A DNA stretch of 20,506 nt from the NCBI RefSeq assembly GCF_030527935.1, contig NZ_JAUMZV010000037.1, forward strand, positions 1 to 20,506, read 5' to 3'. Positions within the stretch are counted from its first letter, which is position 1; each line of letters opens with the position of its first letter. Below are positions 13,889-19,766 of the stretch, piece after piece. The translations under genes were made by a program, and so were the position numbers. Origin of the DNA: Kingella sp. (in: b-proteobacteria) (GTDB lineage: Bacteria; Pseudomonadota; Gammaproteobacteria; Burkholderiales; Neisseriaceae). A model generated the notes under the pieces. The model worked only from the letters and a program-made list of their open reading frames with translations. It was not told where the DNA came from and did not search any database.

Positions 13889-15643
13889 TTATGTTTTGCT
13901 GCGGATGATTTGGCGGATGATGAGACGGTTGGGGTTTAGGGCTTGGCGCAGGCGTTCGGATAGGGGGCGGGGGGTGTGGCAGATTTGGGCGGCGATTTCG
14001 GCGGCGCAGATGGGGGCGGTGGCGAGCCCGCGGCTGCCGTGGGCGGTGTTGGTGTAGGCGTTGGGCAGGTAGGGGCAGGGGGTGGCGATGCGGTAGTTTT
14101 TGTCTAGGGCGTAGGCGGCATAGGTGGTGCGTAGGGCGGCGGGGTCGCTGATTGCGCCAACGGCGGGGAGATGGTCGTGGCAGTCGCAGCGGGTGGCGGT
14201 GTGTCCTTTGGGGTGGGTTTTGTTGGGATTTGCTGCGTTGGGTTTCAGGCTGCTTGAATGGGTGGGTTGGTTTGGGATTGGTTCAAATTCGTTTTCAGGC
14301 TGCCCAATCGGTTGCGCGGCATAGTAATCGGCAAACTGTTGGGCGAGATAGGGGGAAAGTTGGGCGAGTGCTTGGCGGTTGGCGGCTTCGTCTGCGTGTT
14401 GCCATTGGCGGCTGGGGTTGTTGGGGGCGAAGGTTGCGCCGTAGCAGTGTTCGCCTTGCCATGCGGGGGAGATGTAGGATGCGGCGGATAGGGCGGTTTT
14501 CAGTTTCAGGCTGCCTTGGGTGGCGGGGGCGATGCTGGTTTGCCCGCGGATGATTTGGAAAGGGTAGTGTTGGATGATGGGGGTGTGGGCGTTGTCTGCG
14601 CCTGTGCAAAAGACGATGTGGCTGCCTGAAAAGATGCCGTTGGGGGTGTGGACGCGCCATTGCTCGCCGCTGTGGTGGATGCTGTGGGCGGGCGTGTGGC
14701 GGTGGAGCGTGATGTTGGGGTGGCGCAGCAGGGCGTGGATAAGCGCGGGCGGGTTGAGCCATGCGCCTTGTTGCCAATATAGCCCGTTTTGGGCGATGGG
14801 GATGCCTGCGATTTGGCTGGCTTGGGCGGGCGAGACGGGACGGTAAAGGTGTTGATAATGCGGGTTTTGGGCTAGTTGGGTGTTGCGCTGGGTTTCGCTC
14901 TCGTTGTGGTTGAGATGCAGCACGCCACTTGCGCCCCAGTTTTGCTGTTGCGGGAACAGGCGTTGCAGCAGGCGGCGGGTGTAGCCGTAGCCTGCGAGCA
15001 GCAGCTCGGTTTGAGCGGTGGCGTGGGGGGAGATTTTGGCGTAGAGCAGCCCTTGTTGATTGCCTGATGCGGCTTGGGCGGGGGCGTGGGCTTCCAGCAC
15101 GGTTACGCGCGCGCCACGTGTGGCGCATTCGTGGGCGGTGGCTGCGCCTGCGATGCCTGCGCCGATGATAAGCACATGGGGTGGGGATTGTGTTTTCAGC
15201 CTTGCACGTTGCGCTGCGGCATCCCCCTTTATACCCAAATCGGAGATCTGGACAAAGGGGTAAGGCTGCCTTTGTGGCGGCTGTTGCCATGCTTTGAGCG
15301 GCTGGGCGGGCTGTTGGGCGATGGGCACGGTGTGCCAGATGATGTTTTCAGGCTGCGGGAAGTGTTCGTGCAGATGGCTGGCGGCGTGCGGTGGCAGCAG
15401 CCAAAGGTCGGTTTCAGGCTGCCATTGGCGGATGTAGTTCACGGCATCGTACACAAGGCAGCGCGTGGTTTCTTGCCATGCTTGAGCAAGAGCGTGCTGT
15501 TGCTCGTTTTCAGGCTGCCATGGTGGGATAACGTGGTTATCGGTCAGGCAGAAGATAAGATGCTGGCTATCGGGATGCTGGGCGAGATGGGCTTGGATGT
15601 GGGCAAGGCTGGGGATGTTTGCCCATGCGTGGATGCGGGTCAT
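13889..15643 (-). CDS. mnmC: FAD-dependent tRNA wobble-uridine oxidoreductase, MnmC C-terminal type
   Basis: The 584-residue product matches the MnmC2 oxidoreductase that converts carboxymethylaminomethyl to aminomethyl at U34 of certain tRNAs. A DAO-type FAD fold begins at about residue 156 (HVLIIGAGIAGAATAHECATRG, with GAGIAG at 161-166). It is followed by ASGNQQGLLYAKIS, then GLYWQQGAWLNPPALIHALL, VFCTGADNA and RGQTS; the end has GSRGLATAPICAAEIAAQI. The roughly 150 residues before it are too short for the usual methyltransferase half (about 245 residues in E. coli) and show no SAM motif. In-frame DUS variants encode WQPE, QPE, GSLK, GQPE and SSLK. A palindromic repeat encodes PFVQISDLGIKG in the linker. 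A polar stretch near 440-480 also carries two DUS and looks inserted. No clear ribosome binding site precedes the ATG. Confidence 0.88.
   Translation of the reverse strand: MTRIHAWANIPSLAHIQAHLAQHPDSQHLIFCLTDNHVIPPWQPENEQQHALAQAWQETTRCLVYDAVNYIRQWQPETDLWLLPPHAASHLHEHFPQPENIIWHTVPIAQQPAQPLKAWQQPPQRQPYPFVQISDLGIKGDAAAQRARLKTQSPPHVLIIGAGIAGAATAHECATRGARVTVLEAHAPAQAASGNQQGLLYAKISPHATAQTELLLAGYGYTRRLLQRLFPQQQNWGASGVLHLNHNESETQRNTQLAQNPHYQHLYRPVSPAQASQIAGIPIAQNGLYWQQGAWLNPPALIHALLRHPNITLHRHTPAHSIHHSGEQWRVHTPNGIFSGSHIVFCTGADNAHTPIIQHYPFQIIRGQTSIAPATQGSLKLKTALSAASYISPAWQGEHCYGATFAPNNPSRQWQHADEAANRQALAQLSPYLAQQFADYYAAQPIGQPENEFEPIPNQPTHSSSLKPNAANPNKTHPKGHTATRCDCHDHLPAVGAISDPAALRTTYAAYALDKNYRIATPCPYLPNAYTNTAHGSRGLATAPICAAEIAAQICHTPRPLSERLRQALNPNRLIIRQIIRSKT
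15224..15260 (-). repeat. Palindromic repeat in frame inside mnmC
   Basis: CCCCTTT (15224-15230) and AAAGGGG (15254-15260) flank a core CCAAATCGGAGATCTGG. Read on the minus strand it encodes PFVQISDLGIKG, in the linker before the FAD domain. It is the same family as 921-955 and the core of the Correia-like element. Confidence 0.65.
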
Positions 15644-15693
15644 GGTTGGGGTAAATGGAAAATGGCGTGTTTACAGCGTGGTGGTCGTGTGAA

Positions 15694-15906
15694 CAATCTG
15701 AAACCTTTGCAAAACCTAAAACACAACAAGAAATAGTCAATTCTCCGTCATTCCCGTGCAGGCGGGAATCTTGGTTAAATTCATGCAATGGATTGTTTTT
15801 ACACACATTTATGAATATCTGACAAGATTCCCGCCTACGCGGGAATGACGGCATTTCTTAATGTTTCAGGCTACTGCCTGGGGTTTTGCAAAAGTTTCAA
15901 TCTTGT
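15694..15906. mobile_element. Possible 213-bp element with IS5-like ends enclosing a dRS3 pair
   Basis: GAAACCTTTGCAAAACC (15700-15716) is inverted, with one mismatch, at 15882-15898 (GGTTTTGCAAAAGTTTC), and flanking bases also match in part. These ends resemble, from memory, the GAGACCTTTGCAAAA termini of neisserial IS5/IS1106 elements. Inside lies an inverted pair of dRS3-type palindromes. No transposase is present, so it would be a non-autonomous derivative. Confidence 0.45.
15745..15851. repeat. Inverted pair of dRS3-type repeats
   Basis: Two 20-bp palindromes of the form ATTCCC-N8-GGGAAT lie at 15750-15769 and 15827-15846. The longer arms, CCGTCATTCCCG to GGCGGGAATCTTG, are inverted with two mismatches. 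This matches the neisserial dRS3 consensus, known as target sites for filamentous prophage and as flanks of mosaic intergenic elements. Confidence 0.8.
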
Positions 15907-15940
15907 AAACAATGATGTAAACAAGGGTCATACAAACCAA

Positions 15941-15974
15941 AAGGCAGCCTGAAAACAGAATTTCAGGCTGCCTT
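15941..15974 (-). terminator. DUS-pair terminator of the lipoprotein gene at 15983
   Basis: AAGGCAGCCTGAAA and TTTCAGGCTGCCTT form a perfect 14-bp stem with a 6-nt loop. It begins 8 bp beyond the stop codon, and on the minus strand the stem ends in CCTTTTGG, a short U-run. Confidence 0.75.
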
Positions 15975-15982
15975 ATGATTAA

Positions 15983-16681
15983 CTACTTCGCAGGGGCGGA
16001 CGATTCATGCCCTTTTTCAGGCTTCCCTTGCAGATATTTCAACGCTTTTTCGGTGTCGGTGGCGGTGTGCAACACCGAAGTTTCATCGGCTAGGGTAAAC
16101 ATTTCGTGCGATTTAATCGCATCGCTGTATTGCACAATCGCTTTGGCGTAAACGCGGTTGGCTTCCGCCATTTGCTTGGCAGCGGGAGCGAGCTTGTTGG
16201 CAAATTCGGCTGTGCCGCAAGCATCCCAATCCAGCAGCACCATTTGGTCGGAAGCATCGGCGATTTTGTCCAACGCGGGGGCAAGCGTTGCCACCAATTC
16301 TTTGCCCAACACGGTTTGCAATTTTAAGGCTTGGATCTGCGGCGCGATGTCGGCATACAGCAAGCGTTGCGAATTGTAAAACGATTGATACGCGCTGCAA
16401 CTGGGCTCAAAGCCCGCTTTGTAGCTCCAATTTTTGGCGTTTTGGCGCACTTCCATGTTGCTGATATTGGAAGCGGCGAAAATATCTTGAATGGCCTGCA
16501 AATCGGCGTTTTCTAGGTCGGACAATTTGGCTTTTTTGTCTGCTTTTTTGTAACCACGGTTGGCGGATGAATGTCCGCTGCCCCCGCTGCCGCCGCTGGA
16601 TACGGGCGCATCTTCCGATTGACCACACGCCGCCAGCAGCCCCACCAATGTTAAAACGAATAGAGTTCGCAAGCTGTTCAT
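15983..16681 (-). CDS. Putative lipoprotein of unknown function
   Basis: The 232-residue product has a signal peptide with lipobox LAAC and acceptor Cys19. A short Ser/Gly linker (SSGGSGGSGHSS) and a lysine-rich stretch (YKKADKKAKLSDLE) follow. The rest is rich in Ala, Leu and Gln and looks helical, with two mature cysteines in EPSCSAYQ and WDACGTAEF that could pair. Helical bundle lipoproteins of this kind occur in Neisseriaceae, but I cannot name a family or function. AAGGAAA precedes the ATG. It has its own candidate promoter and a DUS-pair terminator, so it is a single-gene unit. The Correia-like element lies 72 bp upstream of its start. Confidence 0.8.
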   Translation of the reverse strand: MNSLRTLFVLTLVGLLAACGQSEDAPVSSGGSGGSGHSSANRGYKKADKKAKLSDLENADLQAIQDIFAASNISNMEVRQNAKNWSYKAGFEPSCSAYQSFYNSQRLLYADIAPQIQALKLQTVLGKELVATLAPALDKIADASDQMVLLDWDACGTAEFANKLAPAAKQMAEANRVYAKAIVQYSDAIKSHEMFTLADETSVLHTATDTEKALKYLQGKPEKGHESSAPAK

Positions 16682-16722
16682 AAATTTTCCTTATTTTGTA
16701 ACGTGCAAAAAGCAATAGAACC

Positions 16723-16751
16723 ATTGTAAAGAAAAAAAATAATCTTTACAA
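16723..16751 (-). promoter_or_regulatory. Candidate promoter of the lipoprotein gene at 15983-16681
   Basis: On the minus strand TTGTAA (16746-16751) and TACAAT (16723-16728) are spaced by 17 bp, with the -10 about 41 bp before the start codon. The -35 box lies 2 bp outside the Correia-like element. A second perfect TATAAT on the minus strand (16752-16757) overlaps the end of that element. Confidence 0.55.
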
Positions 16752-16753
16752 AT

Positions 16754-16910
16754 TATAGTCGTTCCACACAGCCTTATACCGCGTTGGCCCGCCCACCACG
16801 GGCGAAATGGTTTGTTGCCAAATCGTAGATTTGGACAAAGCCAGTTTTGCTGTACTACTTGTACTATCTGCGGCTCGCCGCCTTGTCTAAGGCTGTGTGG
16901 AACGACTATA
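16754..16910. mobile_element. Correia-like repeat element (157 bp) with non-standard ends
   Basis: Perfect 23-bp terminal inverted repeats start TATAGTCGTTCCACACAGCC. The right half contains GTACTACTTGTACTATCTGC followed by GGCTCGCCGCCTTGTC, which closely follows the Correia repeat enclosed element of pathogenic Neisseria (there GTACTATTTGTACTGTCTGC). The TATAGT start and the overall length also fit that family. The usual TATAGTGGATTAA ends are replaced beyond TATAGT, and the left centre contains a GCCCG/CGGGC hairpin and a CCAAATC/GATTTGG palindrome. It has no coding content. Confidence 0.8.
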
Positions 16911-17023
16911 TTAGAGAAAAAACTGAATACACTAAGCCGCGGGGCAGCCTGAAAACACTAGCCTGCGAGAAACTGCGTTAAAACGTGTAAAATAACCTTT
17001 TTTTGCAAAAACGAGACTGCACC

Positions 17024-17770
17024 ATGAACCCTTTGATGACCGATTACCCGCTTTCCACCCAGCCCACGCCCGTGATTGTGGCGCTGGATTTTGCCAACGA
17101 AGCCGACACGCTGGCGTTTGTGCGCCGCTTGTCGCCCGAATTGTGCCAGTTAAAAATTGGTAAAGAATTGTTTACCGCCACGGGGCGCGCGTTGGCAGAA
17201 AAGCTCATTCATCAAGGCTTTAAGCTGTTTTTGGATTTGAAATACCACGATATTCCCAACACCGTTGCCAGCGCGTGCAAAGTGGCGGCAGAGATGGGCG
17301 TGTGGCTGGTGGATATGCACGCTGCGGGCGGGCGGCGCATGATGGAAGCGGCGGCAGAAGCGGTGGCAAATTATGCGCATCGCCCGCAGTTGATTGGCGT
17401 AACCGTGCTCACCAGCATGACGGCGGAAGATTTGCGCGAAATCGGTTTCAACCAGCAGCCTGAAACGCTGGTGCTGCAATGGGCGAAATTGGCTCAAGCA
17501 TCGGGGCTGGATGGCGTGGTGTGTTCGGCGCAGGAAGCGCGGCTATTGCGGCAGCATTTGGGCAACGAATTTTTGCTGGTAACCCCTGGTATCCGCTTGG
17601 ATACGGCGAATAATCGGGATGACCAGCGGCGCATTATGACCCCGCTGGCTGCGTTGAACGCGGGGGCGAGCTATTTGGTGATGGGGCGACCGATTACGCA
17701 GGCGGATGACCCTGCGGCGGTGTTGCGGGGGATTAACGCGGATGCGGCGCAGTTGATGCGGGGGGAGTAG
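17024..17770 (+). CDS. pyrF: Orotidine 5'-phosphate decarboxylase PyrF
   Basis: The 248-residue enzyme decarboxylates OMP to UMP, the last step of pyrimidine synthesis, in the cytoplasm. It is a TIM barrel of the bacterial short type. The catalytic motif DLKYHDIPNTV places Asp71, Lys73 and Asp76, with Lys44 in QLKIGKELF also conserved. VTPGIRLD and the phosphate-binding LVMGRPITQA lie near the C-terminus. Length matches E. coli PyrF (245). I took the ATG at 17024; a TTG at 17003 and an ATG at 17036 are alternatives. The ribosome binding site is weak (ACGAGA). It stands alone, with the Correia-like element 113 bp upstream and a DUS-pair hairpin downstream. Confidence 0.96.
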   Translation: MNPLMTDYPLSTQPTPVIVALDFANEADTLAFVRRLSPELCQLKIGKELFTATGRALAEKLIHQGFKLFLDLKYHDIPNTVASACKVAAEMGVWLVDMHAAGGRRMMEAAAEAVANYAHRPQLIGVTVLTSMTAEDLREIGFNQQPETLVLQWAKLAQASGLDGVVCSAQEARLLRQHLGNEFLLVTPGIRLDTANNRDDQRRIMTPLAALNAGASYLVMGRPITQADDPAAVLRGINADAAQLMRGE

Positions 17771-17813
17771 GGCGGGATAAGCTGATGATGCGCTGTTGCT
17801 GTTTTGTTTTGCG

Positions 17814-17855
17814 TTTCAGACTGCCTATTGCGCGGATGCAAAGGCAGCCTGAAAA
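17814..17855 (+). terminator. DUS-pair hairpin after pyrF
   Basis: TTTCAGACTGCCT (one base from DUS) and AGGCAGCCTGAAA pair over 13 positions with one G-A mismatch, 43 bp beyond the pyrF stop codon. It may be the pyrF terminator. Confidence 0.5.
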
Positions 17856-17864
17856 CGCCAAATG

Positions 17865-17941
17865 GTAGGGTGGACAATTCACTTGCCCACCAAAACGTTA
17901 AAGCTATCCGCCATGGTGGGCAAGCAAGTTGCCCATCCTAC
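17865..17941. repeat. 77-bp palindromic element, GTAGGGTGG type
   Basis: GTAGGGTGG at the left end matches CCCATCCTAC at the right with one mismatch. Inside, TTGCCCACC (17883-17891) is inverted at 17915-17923, and GTGGGCAA-GCAAG-TTGCCCA offers an alternative hairpin, the same one found between galT and galK. No gene is visible between 17771 and 18173. Confidence 0.7.
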
Positions 17942-17953
17942 ACACTGCTATTA

Positions 17954-18115
17954 AGAACCTGTATTCACTATTTCCATAGATATCTTTTATGCCCTAAAAA
18001 CGTGGCTACTGCGTTAAAAATGCTCGCAAGGTGTCCAACCTTACTGCGCTTTTTGCCTTGTATCCGCGCTTTTATTTCATAAAATCTGCCTATGGAAATA
18101 GTGAATACAGGTTCT
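17954..18115 (+). mobile_element. 162-bp MITE-like element, copy 5
   Basis: Same length and ends, and nearly the same interior as copies 3 and 4. It lies downstream of pyrF and ends 58 bp before the lectin lipoprotein gene, so it may be in that gene's leader. Confidence 0.85.
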
Positions 18116-18173
18116 AAGGTTTTGCTAAGACAGCCTGAAAACCCATCTCATTGTTATCACGAAAGAAATCCGT

Positions 18174-18659
18174 ATGAAAAAATCTTTAACCGCCATGCTG
18201 TTGCCGCTGCTGCTCACCGCCTGCGGCGTTTCCCTGCCCGATACCATCCACATTGATGCCCGCGAGCCAAGCCACCATAGCCATCGCTCCGAGCGCGATG
18301 CGGAAGGGCTGATTCGCACCACACAAGGGGAATGCTTGGACATCCATGGCGACGACCACCGCAGCCTAATCCGCTATCGCTGCCACGGGCAGGCGAACCA
18401 ACTGTTCCGCTGGGATGGGCGCAGCGGTACCATCCGCCAAAACGCGCGTTGTCTGGACGTGGCAGGCGACGAAACCCGCGACGGCAGCCGCGTGATTTTG
18501 TTTGCCTGCAACGGCAAGGACAACCAGCGTTGGTATGCCGATGGCAGCCGCATCCGCAGCGTGGCTTCGGGCAAATGCCTTGATGCGGCGGAAAGCCATC
18601 TGGCAATTCGCGCGTGCAATGGCAGCCGCGCGCAGCAGTTTGATTGGGGCGGGCGATAG
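18174..18659 (+). CDS. Lipoprotein with ricin B-type beta-trefoil lectin domain
   Basis: The 161-residue product has a lipoprotein signal with lipobox LTAC and acceptor Cys17. After a His/Ser-rich tether, residues 45-160 form one beta-trefoil with three repeats. Q-x-W/F motifs are at 76-78 (QLF), 118-120 (QRW) and 154-156 (QQF), about 40 residues apart. Each repeat carries a cysteine pair (54/70, 93/112, 135/148), as in ricin B lectins: GECLDI, ARCLDV and GKCLDA are matching starts. Such domains usually bind galactose or N-acetylgalactosamine, but I cannot deduce the ligand. It would be exposed on the envelope. The ribosome binding site is weak. It stands alone with a 162-bp element 58 bp upstream. 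Confidence 0.88.
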   Translation: MKKSLTAMLLPLLLTACGVSLPDTIHIDAREPSHHSHRSERDAEGLIRTTQGECLDIHGDDHRSLIRYRCHGQANQLFRWDGRSGTIRQNARCLDVAGDETRDGSRVILFACNGKDNQRWYADGSRIRSVASGKCLDAAESHLAIRACNGSRAQQFDWGGR

Positions 18660-18704
18660 GGGCAAGGGCACGGCTTGCCAGCAAGCCGTAGGGCGCGGGG
18701 ATGG

Positions 18705-18748
18705 TTTCAGGCTGCCTAATATTGCACCCGCGGTTAGGCAGCCTGAAA
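18705..18748. terminator. DUS-pair hairpin after the lectin gene
   Basis: TTTCAGGCTGCCTAA and TTAGGCAGCCTGAAA form a perfect 15-bp stem with a 14-nt loop, 45 bp beyond the lectin stop codon. Confidence 0.6.
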
Positions 18749-18754
18749 ACTGAA

Positions 18755-18835
18755 ATGGAGCGGCGACGGCTCGTCGCTAAATTGGGCTGGTTGGTGTGAT
18801 GTAAGCGAAATATCGGCGAGCTGCCGACGCTCCAT
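18755..18835. repeat. 81-bp palindromic element, ATGGAGCGGCGACG type (full copy)
   Basis: ATGGAGCGGCGACGGCTCG at the left and CGAGCTGCCGACGCTCCAT at the right form imperfect inverted ends; the outer ATGGAGCG/CGCTCCAT is perfect. Parts of the same unit occur at 994-1020 and, inverted, at 13381-13404. Confidence 0.65.
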
Positions 18836-18856
18836 TGGTTACAGGTTTTACAAAAT

Positions 18857-18894
18857 TTTCAGACTGCCTTTGGAAATACCAAGGCAGCCTGAAA
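18857..18894 (-). terminator. DUS-pair hairpin after sanA
   Basis: TTTCAGACTGCCTTTGG and CCAAGGCAGCCTGAAA form a near-perfect stem with a short AAATA loop, 2 bp beyond the sanA stop codon. The left arm has one deviation from DUS. Confidence 0.6.
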
Positions 18895-18896
18895 CG

Positions 18897-19535
18897 CTAA
18901 TCGGGCAGGTGGATGGCTTCGCCGCTGTGTTTGGGCTGTTTGCCTGTAAGCAAATCCAGATACATTTTGATGCGTGCGCCATATTCGCGGACGCGGGTTT
19001 TGAAGCCGCCTGCGTAGATTTTTACATCGGCGGCGTTGTAGGCGGTGGCGTGGATGCCGTGGGCGCGGGCTAGGTACACGGCGCGTTCGTTGTGGAATTT
19101 TTGTGAGACGATGATGTAGCTTGGCTGCACGAAGATGCTGCGGGCGCGGAGTACGGAGTCTAGGGTGCGGATGCCTGCGTAGTCGGGGATGATGCGCTCG
19201 GCAGGGATGCCTTGGGCGATAAGGGCGGCTTTCATGGCTTCGGGTTCGTTGTAGCCGCGTTTACGGTTGTCGCCGCTGACGATGATGTAGCGGACTTTGC
19301 CTGCGCGGTAGAGTTCGGCGGCGGCGCGGATGCGGTGGGCGAAGTAGAGATTGCTGCGCCCGTCGGCAAGGGTGGGGGATGTGCCCAGCAGTAGGGCGGC
19401 TTTTTGCGCGGGGATTTGCGCGGCGTTGTCGTAGAGATAGGCGGCGGTTTGGCGTTGGGTGTGCCAGTTGGCGAGCAGGGCGATGGCGGTGAGCAGGGCG
19501 AATAGGGCGATGGCGAGAATAAGCGGGGTTTTCAT
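18897..19535 (-). CDS. sanA: SanA-like DUF218 membrane-anchored protein
   Basis: The 212-residue product starts with one hydrophobic helix (about residues 3-22, PLILAIALFALLTAIALLA) and a DUF218/YdcF-type domain on the outer side. Conserved blocks are ALLLGTSP, YFAHRIRAAAELYRAGKV, IIVSGDN, YNEPEAMKAALIAQGIP, DYAGIRTLDSVLRA, FHNERAVYLARAHGI and VREYGARIKMYLDLL, which follow E. coli SanA closely. SanA affects envelope permeability and vancomycin sensitivity; its reaction is not established. I chose the ATG at 19533-19535 because the family N-terminus begins there. The 56 codons of open frame before it are translated DUS hairpins. No strong Shine-Dalgarno is visible. It follows grxB on the same strand after a 231-bp, DUS-filled gap. 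Confidence 0.88.
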   Translation of the reverse strand: MKTPLILAIALFALLTAIALLANWHTQRQTAAYLYDNAAQIPAQKAALLLGTSPTLADGRSNLYFAHRIRAAAELYRAGKVRYIIVSGDNRKRGYNEPEAMKAALIAQGIPAERIIPDYAGIRTLDSVLRARSIFVQPSYIIVSQKFHNERAVYLARAHGIHATAYNAADVKIYAGGFKTRVREYGARIKMYLDLLTGKQPKHSGEAIHLPD

Positions 19536-19570
19536 GGGGTGGGTTGGGTTTTGTGGGGTGGATGGGGCAG

Positions 19571-19747
19571 GGCAGCCTGAAAACGGTTTTTGTTTTTCAG
19601 GCTGCCGATTGTTTTTCAGGCTGCCTATTGTGTGTATTGTATTCATGTTAGGCAGCCTGAAAACGGTTAAACGTGTTGCCAATGGGCGATTGAGCCATCG
19701 CAACGTATGCGCTGGCGTTCATCGTGTAACCAGTTTTCAGGCTGCCT
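19571..19747. repeat. DUS cluster between grxB and sanA
   Basis: GGCAGCCTGAAAA (19571-19583) pairs with TTTTCAGGCTGCC (19594-19606). TTTTCAGGCTGCCTA (from 19613) can pair with TAGGCAGCCTGAAAA (from 19649), and another exact DUS lies at 19736-19747, 19 bp beyond the grxB stop codon. The hairpins suggest that grxB and sanA are separate transcripts. Confidence 0.7.
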
Positions 19748-19766
19748 ATATGTGCCGCTTGGCGCA

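Larger units (their letters stand above)
209..19747. repeat. Dispersed DNA uptake sequences (AGGCAGCCTGAA)
   Basis: I counted 38 exact 12-mers by eye. Forward copies start at 1923, 2465, 3755, 5059, 5137, 6786, 6863, 6895, 7939, 8592, 9624, 9689, 10337, 10568, 10798, 11325, 13277, 13422, 15942, 17842, 18736, 18882 and 19650. Reverse copies start at 209, 772, 3728, 5102, 6750, 8550, 9597, 9654, 11353, 13304, 14505, 15962, 18706, 19615 and 19736. Only 1923, 10337, 10568 and 14505 lie fully inside genes. Many one-mismatch variants also occur. Such sequences promote uptake of related DNA by type IV pilus-driven transformation through ComP, and inverted pairs often end transcripts. Confidence 0.9.

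Noticed and set aside
14295..15290. A 331-codon minus-strand frame overlapping mnmC
   Set aside because: It is extremely rich in Arg, Pro and Ala without any motif, as expected for an out-of-frame reading of this GC-rich gene. mnmC in the other frame has clear FAD motifs.
15074..15736. A 220-codon plus-strand frame opposite the start of mnmC
   Set aside because: It has no ribosome binding site or family match and contains FRLP-type peptides from antisense DUS. It is a shadow.
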